From assembly GCA_010279815.1 (NCBI GenBank), contig QEOQ01000670.1:729372-793371 (forward strand): a stretch of DNA of 64,000 bases. Direction: 5' to 3'. Of the stretch, positions 1 through 13,021 are shown one piece after another; within the stretch, counting starts at the first letter, position 1; every line of letters starts with the position of its first letter. The notes beneath the pieces were generated by a model that searched no databases, had not been told where the DNA came from, and saw nothing but the letters and a program-made list of their open reading frames with translations. Source of the stretch: Brachionus plicatilis (taxonomy: Eukaryota > Rotifera > Eurotatoria > Ploima > Brachionidae). The position numbers and the translations under genes are program-made.

Positions 1-535
1 CTGGTCATGTGACACCTTGGTTTAAGACCTAATATTTGCCTAATTAGATTGTTTTGAGATATGTTTAGGTAATTTCTTGTCGATTTATTAAGTGTAAGCG
101 TCTCAAGCCCATAAGTGAATTGAGATAAACAGTATGTTTTGTATATGAATGCTTGTAAAAATGGAGAAATTTCCTCTTTTTTTAACCCCAAATATGAGAG
201 AGAAAACAAGGTGTGTTGTACTTTAATAAATTTATTTACTTTCAAAAACACTGGTCAAAAGAAGAATAAAAATATTCTTCTTTTGATTCCTAAAGGTGTC
301 TAATAATGATAGTCAAAGTTATTTGGTATTTCTACTCCTAGATATTTAATTTTATTTACTTTGTCCAAGATATTTTTTCCAAGAAAAAAAGTATTTTTAA
401 ATAATTGCGGACCAAACTCAATTATTGATGACTTTTTAGGGTTAAATTTTATTTTCCATTTGTTTCCATATTTTGAACAAATATCTAAGAGCTCCTGAAG
501 ATGAGAGTCAAGAGATAAAAGTTTGTTATATTAAA
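1..535 (-). mobile_element. Non-LTR retrotransposon fragment (reverse transcriptase 3' part)
   Basis: Read on the minus strand from about 535 down to 1, the sequence translates as the part of a LINE reverse transcriptase after the catalytic YADD box. It gives LQELLDICSKYGNKWKIKFN, then an NPKKS...IIEFG segment, then IKYLGVEIP, and further on YKTYCLSQFTYGLETLTLN. These match the thumb region of non-LTR reverse transcriptases. There is an in-frame stop and at least one frame change near position 305, so the copy is dead. It is cut off at about 535, before the YADD motif, and runs off the window edge. The clade cannot be assigned from this piece. Confidence 0.75.
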
Positions 536-995
536 AGCAGGACTTGAAAAACCTAAATGCACTGATGAAACTATAGAAGAAGTAAAAGAATCCTTAATAA
601 GCGTCGTGAATTCGATAATTTTTTTGAGCGGAAAGGGTTAAAAATGCATATGGCTAAAAAACATTAAAATTTCAAACTAATAATTTTGAATTTCCTTGGT
701 CACATAATTTTCTTGGTCACTAAATTTTTGTATTGCTTTAATTCTGGTCACATATTCCATCTTTGAAAATTAGGTGAACAGTCTTGTTCACAAATAAAAG
801 TCGTTTTAAAAATTTAAAAATTCGGATGATCCAAAAGATTATACAATTATAACAATATTTTTCAAACCTTTATGATTTTTTCTTACATATCTTATAATTT
901 TGAGTAAATTGTGCTCTTAAACTGCTTAATTTAATCATGTCCTTTCAAAATAACATTACCATTATTATGGCAAAAAATGGATTAAAAAAATGTGT
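536..995. other. Intergenic, no gene recognised
   Basis: AT-rich spacer between the LINE fragment and the Tc1 relic. A 41-codon open frame (519-641, plus) begins directly after a stop, has no recognisable similarity and is not called. Confidence 0.5.
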
Positions 996-997
996 AG

Positions 998-1560
998 TCC
1001 ATAAAAATGAGAGGTCGTCGGTCTGCTAAAAAGTATAGATCAAAAGTAAAATGAGATAGCCAAGCTGTTAGGTGTTTCTCCTAAATGTAGCTCTCAAACT
1101 AAAAAGCGATATGAAGAGACTGGTACTGTGTCTGATCAAAGTCGTTCTGGTAGACCTCGGAAGCTAACTTTTAGGGATGAAAATTACATTTTTAGAGAGA
1201 TAAGATAGACCCTACATTTAGCTATCAAAAACTCGCCACTGATTTTAATTCTAAGACTCAAGTAGTTAGGATTTGTAAGTATACTGTAATGAGATTTCTC
1301 CATAGAAAAGGTTTCGAGTCTTAAACAGCGGTCAGTAAATCCCTTCTAAACATAAAAGATAAACAAAAAATTTATATGTGGTGTAAACAGAGGCTTAATT
1401 GTATGGTTAATGATTGGGCCAGAGTTATTTTCAGTGACGAGTCCAATTTTGAGGTCTTGAATCGTAAGTCAAGAGTAATAGTAAAAAAATGAAAAGTTTT
1501 ATCCAAAGTTCTTTGTACCAAGGTTCCAAAACGGTGGAGGCTCAGTCAGTATCAATTTTG
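998..1560 (+). pseudogene. Tc1-family transposase relic
   Basis: Plus-strand conceptual translation across several frames recovers a Tc1 transposase. There is a helix-turn-helix part (EIAKLLGVSP), the linker SRSGRPRKLT, a region with TVMRFLHRKGF, the catalytic-block motif WARVIFSDESNFEVL (first DDE residues) and then, in another frame, RFQNGGGSVSI, which corresponds to the family GGGSV motif. Stops occur near 1205, 1322 and 1490, with frameshifts near 1050, 1210 and 1530. The copy is truncated after GGGSV, so the final catalytic residue is absent. It has clearly decayed. No terminal inverted repeats were identified. Confidence 0.85.
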
Positions 1561-1690
1561 CCAATAGTTACGTATTTTAATGTAATCTTACGTAATTTTT
1601 GGTAAATTATATATCCTTACCGACTTGTATTCACGTAAGATTACGTAAGCTTACTAAAAATAATGTAAAATTACGTAATTTAGCCCATTC
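1561..1690. repeat. Cluster of TTACGTAA-type palindromes
   Basis: Just after the transposase relic there are at least four near-identical ACGTAA-containing palindromic words within 130 bp, including TAATCTTACGTAAT and GTAAGATTACGTAAG, arranged partly as an imperfect inverted repeat. It could be a MITE end or the subterminal region of the Tc1 copy. TTACGTAA is also a known bZIP-type core, but nothing here shows regulatory use. Confidence 0.4.
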
Positions 1691-4600
1691 TGCGCCTTTT
1701 AAAAAAACACTGTATAAGTTTAGGCTCTGAATTTTCGATTTTAAAATTTTTTAGCTTAAATTCGGCTTTCATTTTTATTTTAAATTAATTTATTAATTTT
1801 TATTTTTAACTTGAAAAATCTGGATCCGGCAGTCAGTATCAGGATTTTTGGGACAGACGTTAAAAATTAATAAACCGTTAAATTAAAAAATATCTTATTT
1901 ATTTATTTGATAAAATTAACCTCCTAAGAAGGAGAAGTAGTACATAAAAAAATTAAAAATTAAAAATTAAGTTACTGATGTAAGAAAATGGAAAAAAAGA
2001 AGTAAGAAAAAAAAGAAAAAATATTTTATATTTCTTTTTGTTTTTGAAAATTTACAATTTAACTAAATTATTTGACTATTTTTGATAAAAAGAGCTTCCC
2101 TAGTTACGCCATCGGCAATGATAAGCAGTGTAAGGTGTTTGTTGATTGATTGGTGAACGTTCAATGCATTGTTTTTTTTTTCATAGAATAGTTATTTCAA
2201 AGAATCATTTTCATAGAATAATTGTTTTATAGAGTTATTTTCATAGAATTTTTTCTTAAGGGATTAAATATAGAAAAATAATTTTAAAAAATTTATCATT
2301 TTTTTTCATAATGATAATTTCTTTTAATTTTTCATTGACATCAAATTGAAAAAATATTTAGAATTTTCCTTTAATCTTCAAAAAACGAAAAATTAAATGA
2401 ATGAAAATTTATTTCAAGAGAAGAAAAATTTTTGATTTTATAAATGTTTTTTTTTCATGTCCTTAATTTGATTAATGAAAAAAAAATTAGAATTTCAATC
2501 AATTAAACACAATGAAAAATGGAAAATTGAAAAATCAACGGAAAATTTTACTAAATGAGTCAAAAATGTAAATTTACCGTAGATTATTATTATTATTATT
2601 ATGAGCTTTAATATTTATTAATTAATGTATTATTTTATTACGGTCCTATTATTATTATTATTATTATAAAGTTTATGAGTTTATTTCGATTCCAGTTTTT
2701 AACACATTAAATATCAATCAACAGTAAACTGAATTTTTAAATGAATCGAAATTCAATTATTATTTAATTTAATTTAATCATATTTTTATTTTTTGTTTTA
2801 GTAATACATTTAATGATAGAAATTGTAAATTTCTTTCTATATAATTACTGTCAAAATTCAGGAATACATTTATCGATATTTTATGCTCTAGAAAAAAAAA
2901 TTGAATAATTTTATTCTAAATAACATTTTGAATATCTCAAAATATATGTTTGTTTATTTTATCATTTCTAGAGACAAAAACCTAAATAAATTTTATTGCG
3001 TTTTTGCTTATTTATCATAATTTTAATATTTATATTTAATCTTTATAATCCTTATTTAGCTCTTATCAAATTAACTGTACAAATTTGTTCAGACTTAATA
3101 AAAAATTAATAAAACATGGTTCATTAACTTAAATTAATTAAATTCGTAGTAATAGATAATCTCTTAGTCAAGTGTTTTATTAAATAAAATATCATGATCG
3201 AACAGAGCTTTTGAATTTACTCAAGTTAATAATAGAGATTCACTTGATAAAATTCTATTTTCATCTTAGAAAATTTTCAATTTAATAAAATAACATCTTG
3301 AACTAATTTCAAGTATTTTGGAATTCTGTCTGAAATGATCGAGATTAGATTGAGATTAATATGAAAAAGACTTTTTCTTTTTTGGATTCATCGATTTTTG
3401 ATGCAGGAAAATTTAATTAAGTTAATACTACAAAAACGAATATTAATCTTATGTTCCGTCACATCACAACTTCCTTTGTTTTAATCAATCCATAGAAATA
3501 ATTCAAATAATAAAGATTAGTTTCAAATCGACTAGATTTCATTCAAAACAAAGAATTTGTTTAAAAAAAATACTAAAATTAAAAGAAGATTTTGTTTATA
3601 AAATTAGATGCAGACACTACCAAGCATGAACGTGGTTTAATAATTTCCGCTTGACTATTGAGGAATAAAACTAAATTATTTTCAATTGAAAAATTTTTTT
3701 GGCATATTACTATTCTAACAAAGATCAATTAATTGTTTCAGTTTCCATTTCCTGGTGTAGAAACCATAATTATATAAGACAAGACGCAATCGTTCAATTA
3801 TTTTTTCTAATTTGGCAGTTGTTGTAAATACGCAAAAGGTTTTTAAAAATAATTTTGTTAACCAAGCATTTATTTTTGCATACTTTTAAAAATTTTTCTA
3901 ACTAAAATTTAAGGTTGAAGAACATAAGTGTTTTTTTTTTTGTTTAATTGTTTATTAGCTTAAATTTACTCGGTCTTTAAAGTGCCCTTTAATAATTAAA
4001 AATGGATTAAAAGAATAAAAAAATCGATCGCTTAAAATTGAGAAAAAAATATTTTTGCACAAAAAAAAGTTAGCTTTATAATTCAAATCTTAGGCCAAAA
4101 AATTACAATTTGTGTTCGTATAAACCGTAAACTAAATTTTGATAATTAAATTAATCTTTATAAGCCTTCAATTTAGACATATTTAAACGTCATTAGTAAA
4201 AAAAATTTATTTATTAAAAAAAATGCGAAGGTTCAAATTATTTTTCATTTTTGTGTTGAGCTAGAAATTTCCCCATTTAATTTTCCATTTTAATTAGCAG
4301 TATAATTTTATGTCATACTTCAGGTTTAAATTTCAAATTTTTTACGCAATAATTTTCTTCATTTAATCAGCAACAATAAACACCAAATGACTAGTCAATA
4401 GTTGCCCAATTTTCATAATTACTTTTGCATGCGCGCTCAAATTCGCTTCTATTTTTGCTCATTAATTTTAAAATCATAATAAAAATAATAATTTAAATTT
4501 CTATAACCAAATAAGACTTATCTCATTTTTTTATTCTATTTAACAGTGAATGCAGGGTTAATGTTAGCGTCGATGATATTTTTGCTAATAAAAATCAAAT

Positions 4601-6220
4601 TTTTTCAATGACGAAAAAGACATTTTTAATTAGTTTTTGATTTTATATCTAATTGTTCTAGCATGCATTTTAGTCTAATTGATCGAAAAAATGTGATTTT
4701 AAATTAGATAAATTTTTTTAAAATACTTCAAAAATTTTGCTTTGAAGACAAGTTTCTTCTTTAGAATTTGTTCTAATTAATCATTTGGCAAGCATTATCT
4801 TTTTTTACTAATAAAGCTTTTTTTAGTTGAAATTTGAACTTTGTTTAAAAAAGTTTAAGTTATTTTGAAAAGTACAGAAAAATAGATAATATTCAGTTAT
4901 AATAATGATAGTCTTGATCATGATTTGGAGCATGATCAGATTTGCCTTAGGAACTCAAAAGCTTAATATATTTAATTATTATGTATAGAATAATTTGGCG
5001 TTCAACAAATGTTAAGACTGTGCTTCACGTTTAATTGTCATAATCTCTATTATAGGTGCTGGATTTTAGAATCCAAAATTGTTCGGATAATCATTAGTTG
5101 TGTATAAATAGAGTTGAATTTAGTAGAATTTTCCAATAGATATTATCATCTGGGGGACTGTGATCTATGCCAGCATTTTTAGATTGACTTTTATTTTCTC
5201 AATTTATTAGATTAATATGATTATTTGGAATTATTTTTTTTAAATTCAAATGCACTTTAATTATTATTATTTATTAAGAATTTAAGCCTCAAAGGCAATG
5301 ATAAAAAAATCAAAAAATAAAACAAAATGAGTAAAATTTAAATTTTGGAATTTTTTAAATTTTAAACCTAATTTTTTTAATTAATCAAAAATTTTACAAT
5401 GACAAAAATTGAAGTAACTTGTACCGGTAATTTATGTCAAACAATTGATTTCGAGGTCTGAGAAAATTATATTTAATTTTTCATCATAGTTCAGATAGAG
5501 ATCTAAGATAAAAAAAAGATTAAAAAAGCACTCTTTTGATAACTTTACCAAGATAAATTGGACATGGTTTTGTGGAATCTGGTTTGAATTATTTTTGTTG
5601 AGTAAGAAAATGCGTGATAACAAAATCAGCGTGATAGACGATGATAAAATTTTAATATTAATTCAAAATAATTTGATTTATTTGAATAAAATTTGTAATT
5701 CTATTCAATTTGGAAGCAGAAAACAGAAGTGTTTAGTATTAGTGGAGAAAAAAAAGTGATTATTGATTTTGAGTTTATTTTATCATTTAAAAAAAAATTA
5801 ATTAAAATTAAACCTCAATGCCAGATTTGTTCCTTAACCACAAAGGAATATATTAACATTTAATTATCGATCTGTGAGCTCTAATGGAACATTTTCACAG
5901 AGAACAAGTCTGAAAAAATTTCAATCATAAAGAACTAGTTATGAAGAGAATGCAAATTATGATTAGGAATTTTCATTTGAAGGGAATTTATTTCTTTACA
6001 TATTCATAATTTTCTCTCTCTCTCTCTCTTTTTCTCTCTCTCTATTTCAATTTAAAGATGAACGACATTTAAATCACAAGACACCAAATAGATGGAAACC
6101 TTGCCAATGCCACTTTCTGGTCCGACCATCAAGCACTTAAATTAATTTTAAATTTAGAAAATAATGAGGACGCACATTTTAGCTAGATATCTAAGAAAAT
6201 TAGCACACTAAATTGGTATT
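1691..6220. other. Intergenic region with ATT microsatellites
   Basis: No gene recognised. Two ATT/TTA microsatellites lie at about 2587-2602 and 2650-2669, and a CT-rich tract at about 6012-6044 lies roughly 180 bp before the TULP4-like start codon. The sequence is extremely AT-rich. The only long open frames (for example minus 5432-5623) show AT-driven composition and no family motif. The last 160 bp probably hold the 5' untranslated region of the TULP4-like gene. Confidence 0.5.
6012..6044 (+). repeat. (CT)n microsatellite
   Basis: An almost pure CT dinucleotide run interrupted once by TTT. It lies about 180 bp upstream of the TULP4-like start codon. Confidence 0.9.
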
Positions 6221-9200
6221 ATGTATGCTTTATTAGAGACCAATTTGGATGATATCAGGTCCAAGGGAGACGATTCGATCATCAAAATCGATTCCAATAT
6301 CCAGTCTCTTTCTTGGATGAGCAAAGTGAACATTCTGAGCGCTGAGTCACCAGACCAAAGCCAATTTAATCAAGTAAAGATTTGAAAAAATTTGAAAAAA
6401 AAATCTAAACACCTTTAAAAGGAGGGCTGGTTGGCAACAGGCAATGGCAACTTCATGGTCGGATGCACACACACCAGCACTGACCACAGCACCAACTTGA
6501 GCCCGTGCCGCGCAAACTTTAACCTGCGCGGGCACAAATCGGACATAAAGCTGGTGCGCTGGAACGAAGTGTACCAAAAGCTGGCCTCGTGCGACACCAA
6601 GGGCATGATTTACGTGTGGGTGAAGTACGAGGGCCGCTGGTCCATAGAGCTGATAAATGACCGCGGCAACCAGGTGACCGACTTTGCGTGGTCGCACGAC
6701 GGTCGCCAGGCCGCCATCTGCTACCAAGACGGCTTTGTGCTCGTCGGATCCGTCAATGGTCAGCGCTACTGGTCAAATTTGTACGATCTGTCCAGCGCAT
6801 GCATCAACACTGCCACTTGGACTCCCAACGACGCGTTCATTTTGCTCGGTCTCTCGAACGGCACTCTAGTTCTGATAGATGAAAATGGCAACATTGTGAA
6901 CAGATTTGCTCTAGGCGCCCACTCCATTACCAATCTAGCTTACAATTGTCCAAAATTTTTTCTCAAAGAAGTGCATGAGATCAACAAGTCGAGTGGCGGT
7001 GGTGGCAGTAGTGGTGAGCAGGCGCAGCGGAGCGTGACTCGTCAACGCCTCAGCTCGTCCAACTTTTCGGCACCAAGTCAAAACCAAGCCATTCCAAACA
7101 TTCGTCTCAAAAGCAAAATAAACAATTCAAATTTTCTGATCGCTGTTTTGTTCGACACCAATGTCATTCATTTGATAAAAAGCTACGACTTGTATTTTGA
7201 TCCCGTGGTCATTGAGACCAGGCTGGACGCGGTCAGGATGGAGTGGTCGAGCTGTGGAAGAATTTTGTGCGTGGGTGGCCATGTGACTGAGAGTTTGGCG
7301 CGCCGAAAAGGCGCCAAAAAGACCAGAAATTTTGTCAGGTTCTACAGCTTGCAGGGAGCCCTAATGTTTGAAGTAGAACTGCCCACATGTCACCAAAACA
7401 ATGGCAAAAAAAGCCTCATCGACAAACTAGAGCTTAAGCAAAAAAAAACCAGCGAACAAACAAACTTGTGGCACAACAGGGAGCTAAAGTACTTGAGCGC
7501 TTTGACATGGGCCCACAACGACCAGAGGCTGTTTGTGTCCTGCTCAAATCAGCTGCACATCATGCGGGTTTTCAAAAAAATTCCATCCTTGTGTCTGCTG
7601 GCCGAGAACAGACTCAAATCGCTGATCAACGAGTCAGACCAAGTGGGTGTCTTTGGCCTGCCGCCGATACTGCAGCAGGAGTTGGTGCACAATTTTTTGT
7701 CCACTCTCAAAATGAAGTGTCCCAATCAGCATCAGTTGAGAAAGTTTGTGTGCTCGTGTGTGCCGAACTCGGAACGGCTCCATTGTACCCTGAAGCGAAT
7801 AAATATAAAAAACAACCGAGATTATTATATACTCTATTTGGAGTTCATCGGTGGTCTCATACCTTTGCTGAGTGCCAAAAAAATCTCCAAAATCAAGCCA
7901 GATTTTGTCATCTACGAGCCTAGTTTTACCCTGAATAAGAACAAATCTTCGTGGAATAGTAAAAGTAAGATTTTTGTCTTTTTTTTGCCATATCCCACTG
8001 AGGTTGACGCAAACTTTGAAGAATGTGGGGTTCAAGTATTCAGGGATTAGGTCTAATTAAAAAAAAAAGAAAATAATTTTTTTTGTCTGTGACCAGCTAA
8101 AGTTATTTCAGATCAATAAAAAAAAAATTAATTAATTTAAATTTAAAGAAAAATATAGAAGAAAATTAAAATAGATTAATTGAAATAAAAGAGTGACTGA
8201 AAATGTTCTTTAAGGAAAATTGAAATTTGAGATCATTATCAAAATATCAAAATTTAAAACATAATATATTTTTTATTTAAAAAGAAAATATAATTTTTTT
8301 ACTAAGCAATTAATTGACAGGTTATGTCAAGCTTATTTTCATTTATAAGTTATTAAAATATTCCTTTTATTGGACTTTAATAGGCTAAAATTTTTAAATT
8401 GGTTTTGATAAAAGACAACAAAAATTTAATGTTTTAAAATTTATTTGTTTAAGTGGGAAAATAAAATAATTTTTGGTTTGAATGAATGAATATAAAAGTA
8501 ATGAATTTGAATTTCTCAATTATTTAAAATTTGGATTGTTTTTAAAAATTTTAAATAAATTAGAGATCAATCATTTTGATGTTAATTTGATAATCAACCA
8601 TTATTAGACATAACATTTCAAGTGATTTTTAGTATTTATTTTTTAAAAATTATCAAAATCATTGGATTAATTAATTTTTAGAATTTTAAATGATCGTTTC
8701 GATCTCAAAATTTGAACTGAAACTTCAATTTGCCATTTTTTAGAGTAGTATATTAAAGTAGTAGGCTTTAAATTGTTTTTTTAACTAAATAATACCGGGT
8801 TCAAGAATTTAGGGATAAGGTCTCATAAAAAAAAAGAAAATAATTAAATTTAAATTAAAAGACAAATTTAAATATGCTAGAATATTAAAATGGATAAATG
8901 GCAAGTTTTTTTTTTTCTATTTATCATTTTTAGAAACAATTGCGTAATTAAATTTCAAATTTTAACATGCTTAAGTATTGAGTTTAAATTAAACAAAATA
9001 ATTTCAAAATTTCAAAAAGGTTAAATAGGAAAAAAACTTGCCAAATTGAATTAAAAGAGTTTCAGAAAATAATTTTTTTAGAGCAGTTTATTTTTAGCGG
9101 ACAAAATATGTGAAAAAATTATATTTGATAATTTTAGCTTGTTTTCATCTTTTTTTTAATTCAAATTCAAAAAAATCGCAGATCATTTTTTATTTATATA

Positions 9201-12200
9201 ATTTTAAATAGCAAAAAAAATTTATTCTTAAAAAATTTGTTTAATTAAAAGTTTATTCTCTAATAAGCCACTGCTTTTTTTCTCCCATCTTTTGACTAGA
9301 AAAGATTAGAATAGATGCAAACTATAGTAATCACTTAAAGTAAGCTTTCTATTAATGTGAAAATGTGTATTTTTAGGTTTTCATTAGATTTTGTTTTTTT
9401 CAACGTCTTCAAAGAATGTCTCTGTGAGATAATGATCATTTTTTGTTTGTATTTTAAAATCTGATAAATGGTCGATTTCAAAATCGGGTATTGTGAAATA
9501 CAAATAAAAATTCAACAAAAATAATTCATTTTTTTATAAATTAAAATTTAAGTTAATAGAAAAATTTTTAAAAATTACTGCAACATAGTGCAACATACTT
9601 TGTTGTACCTTTTTTACCTAAAATAATTTTTATAATGTAAAAAAAGACAAAATAAAAGACTAATTTGATTTAAATTGATGTATTGATTTTATTTATTTTA
9701 CTAAAAAAAATAAAATAAAAATTTTATTCTAGGCAAAAAATTGTATTAGTATGTTGCAGTATTTTTCAAAATATCTTTTATTAACTTTAATTTTAATTTA
9801 TAAAAAAAGCAATTATTTTTGTTCAATTTGTATTTGAATTTCATTATACCCAAAATCGATTATTTTGATATAAAAAAAAAACATTTAAAAATTTCTTTTT
9901 AGAAATTAAAGAAATAATCAATTTTAAGATGAATGACAAACTTTATTCTGATTACTTAATTTATCATTCTAGTTCAGTAGTTTTATTTTTTTTTCATTAA
10001 TATTGGTAAATTTTTCCTAAAAAAAATTAATTGACCATAATTTACTAAGAAAAATTTCATTCACTCTTGGAAGTTAGCGAATGGACAAAAATTTACGCGC
10101 CTCAAAATTTTTAAATATTTCACTTCGTTTTAAATTTAATAAAATCAAAAAAAATCAAAAAATTGTTTTAATTCTTGAATTTATTTTAATCATAATAATA
10201 TGTTATTTAAAATTTATTTTTTTTTTAACAGAGACCCATATCATAAATTAATTTCGAATTTAAACACCTCCTTCACACTCCAATGATCTTGATGATTTTT
10301 ATCTTTAATTAGAACTGCTTTATTTTATTTATAATTTTTGGGAAATATTTTGTTAAAAAATTTTAAAATTAAATAAATTTAATTTATGAGTTTGTAAAAG
10401 ATTTGAAATACTAAAAATTAAAAGACCCTGATACTACGTTTTTTAATCTCGGGTACTATACATAATTTCATTAAAATCAAAAATTTTATAATTCTAATCA
10501 TTTCTTTTATTTTCGCTCTTATATTCTGAGCAGATACCTTGAAGAACTAGTTTGTAAATTTATTCATTAAATTCTAAACCTTTAGAATATTAAATTAGCT
10601 AAATTTTAATTGTTTCGCAAAAGCTTACTTTTTCCAATCACATATTTAAAATTTTTTTGATTTTTTTTCTTGTTAATGAGGCTTTAATGAAAAGATATTA
10701 GCTTTTGAAATGCATTAAAAAATGAATTCAATAAAAAATTATTTTATAATAAAATTTTTTGAATATCTAGTGTTTTGTCTCTAAGATTATTTCATCGGGA
10801 ATTATTGGCTCTTTACAAAATCTTTTTATTTTTTGTAAAAAAAAAAAGCAATTAAGAAAATATCTTTATTTTGAATTTTGACAAAACAACCGATGTCAAG
10901 CTCAAAAAATTTCTGAATTTCTGAGGTTTATCGCTCTTAAAAATTATTTATGAGGACGATTAAAATTTATTTCGAAAAAAAAAATTATTTTTTAATAGAA
11001 ATAGTTATTTTTTTATTAAATGACATAATGCAATGAAATATTTTATTTTTTTAAAAAAAGTCCATTAAAAATAATCAAAAATTTATTTCTAATAAATTGA
11101 AAATGAAGTTATTTAAAAAAAAAAAATTCGTATTAAATTCATATCTGTGGGATAGGAAAGTACATTTAAATTTAATAAAAATTAAAAAAAAAAAATTTTT
11201 TTTAAGATTTAAATTTTTCCAAAAAAATTCCCATATCCAAAACATTCACCGAAACCATAGAGAACATTGAGTTTGTTGACGAAATTCGAAAGCGCGACGA
11301 CACAACATCCATGGCACGATCAGTGTCCTCCCTAGCTTCGTTGTCACTAAGTGATTTGTCATCAACATCTACTCTTGATAACCTATCACATACGTCATCA
11401 ACCGAATCAGTTTTCATCGATGAGATAAGCCAAATGAAAAAATTGAAAAAAAAACTTCGCCAAAAGAACAAAACGATTGAAAAGTTTCAAAAAAAAACCC
11501 GCTTCAACACAAACCGATTTAGTCACAAAGTAAAAGACAATTCCTTGGACATGAACACACGAACTAACTTTGACTATTTTGTTGCCAAAAAAAACAAGAG
11601 GCAAAAATCGAAACAAAGCAATACCAGACACAACCATTTGGTGCAAGTGGTGTCAAACTTTTGGGGAACAAAATTCAAATTTTACGGCCATAAATATTTG
11701 CCTGACGAGATTGGCGAAATAATGTACAAGACATCATTGTTTCATTTGCAGCCGCGCCAAATGACCATAACACTAGAAGACTTGACTGATACAATTCCGC
11801 ACACTGAAGGTGAAAAAATGCCACAAGTTGCCAACAATGCCAAAAAAGTCAACCATTCGCTCAACTCATCATGCTGTTCATTAGACAATTCAATCGAATG
11901 CGATGATTTTGCATTCAATTTGCCCGTGCTGCAGTTGACTAGTCCCGATTCGACCCAAATTTACAGTGATTCAAACAAAGAAGAGATGAATTGCTTGATA
12001 ACAAGCGACACTTTCCATGATTTAAATGATACACAAGCTTTAATAGATAATAAAGTTAACAGAATTAATTCAGATTATTTGATCAAAATGATTAGGGATA
12101 ATTTAAAATTAGGTGCCAAAACAGGCTCACAGAAAGCTGAAAAAAAAGCTGAAAGTAAAAAGAGAAAGTTTACTTTGTACAACAAGCCGCCCATTTGGAA

Positions 12201-12408
12201 CGAGGCTAGCCAAGTTTATCAATTGGATTTTGGTGGTCGGGTAACTCAGGAGTCGGCCAAAAATTTCCAAGTCGAGTACCAAGGAAAGCAAGTCATGCAA
12301 TTTGGTCGAATAGATACAAACGCGTACACTCTTGATTTCGAGTGGCCCTTCAGCACTGTTCAAGCATTTTCGATTGCGCTGGCCAACATAACCCAAAGAT
12401 TAAAATAA
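6221..12408 (+). CDS. TULP4: Tubby-related protein 4 (WD40-SOCS-Tubby)
   Basis: Three coding exons join in frame: 6221-6373, 6422-7964 and 11207-12408, giving about 965 residues. Introns are 48 bp and 3.2 kb, both GT-AG. Exon 1 carries an MYALLE start and SNIQSLSW, resembling the vertebrate TULP4 N-terminus. Exon 2 opens with EGWLATGNG, followed by NFNLRGH, LVRWNE, WVKYEGRWS, DFAWSHDGRQA and FVLVGSVNGQRYW, which are WD40-type blades. A SOCS-box-like stretch follows, then NERLHC-like SERLHC and YLEFIGGLIPLL, the beginning of the tubby fold. Exon 3 has NFWGTKFKFYG, SLFHLQPRQMTI and the terminal tubby half (VYQLDFGGRVTQESAKNFQ, QVMQFGRIDTNAY, ALANITQRLK). Family knowledge: TULP4 is a putative substrate receptor of a cullin E3 ligase through its SOCS box. 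The linker between the tubby halves is far shorter than in vertebrates (about 1,540 residues there). Exon 2 remains open for 28 codons past its donor. Confidence 0.93.
9478..9860. repeat. Large inverted repeat (fold-back element) in TULP4 intron 2
   Basis: The left arm (about 9478-9605) and the right arm (about 9725-9860) are imperfect reverse complements over roughly 125 bp. Shared blocks include CAACAAAAATAATT, TTTATAAATTAAAATT and TACTGCAACATA. The loop is about 120 bp and contains no gene. It looks like a MITE-like fold-back element inside the 3.2-kb intron. No target duplication was established. Confidence 0.75.
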
Positions 12409-12940
12409 TTATTGTTAATTAGTTTTTTGATTTTTTTTTATTTTTTTTTAAATTCCGACCACTAAAATTATCTTGGCCTGTTTGGCCAAAGCATTAAAAT
12501 TAACAGTTTTTCTTTTTTTTGTATTTATTATGTCCTTTGTTTATTATTTTTGTAAAATGTTTAAATATGCTTAAGTTTGACGTTATGAAAGGTTTTTGGT
12601 TGAATGGATTAAATCGTATTTCAATTATTTGAAATAAATTTTTTTTTTTAATTTTTACTTTTTTTTATTTTATTTTTTTCTCATTATTAAAACAAAAAGA
12701 TTGAAAAATTTAGCCTTGTTGATCCTGAAAATCATTTTTCAATACGCTTTCACATGACTTAAGCTTTTGGCCAGCTCTGTTGGTCGAAGACAAAAAAAGT
12801 GATAGCAAAAATCATCTCATAAAAAATCTCAAAATAAACTTCCTAAAAAGTTAAAAAAATCATAAATACTAAAATAAAATTTCAAAAAAGATAATTAAAT
12901 ATAAATTATTATTAACTCTCTTTTTTTTTTTTTTTTTGCA

Positions 12941-13021
12941 GAAAGATAGCGAAACCATAGCGAAACTACATCTAGTCTCGCTCCACAGGTCTCCTGATGT
13001 AGCTTATTATTATTATTATTT
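12941..13021 (+). repeat. Stem-loop followed by (TTA)n, probable LINE 3' end
   Basis: A locally GC-richer patch with inverted heptamers CTACATC (12966-12972) and GATGTAG (12996-13002) runs directly into a TTA microsatellite (13003-13021). A terminal stem-loop followed by a short tandem repeat is the known layout of the 3' end of several non-LTR retrotransposon groups. Assignment to a specific element is not possible here. Confidence 0.4.

Noticed and set aside
519..641. Short plus-strand frame after the LINE fragment
   Set aside because: About 40 codons, directly bounded by stops, no similarity recognised.
6431..8050. A free-standing 539-residue WD40 gene
   Set aside because: It starts at TTG within EGWLATGNG and lacks the second half of the tubby domain. 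Splicing to 6221-6373 and 11207-12408 restores the complete family layout.
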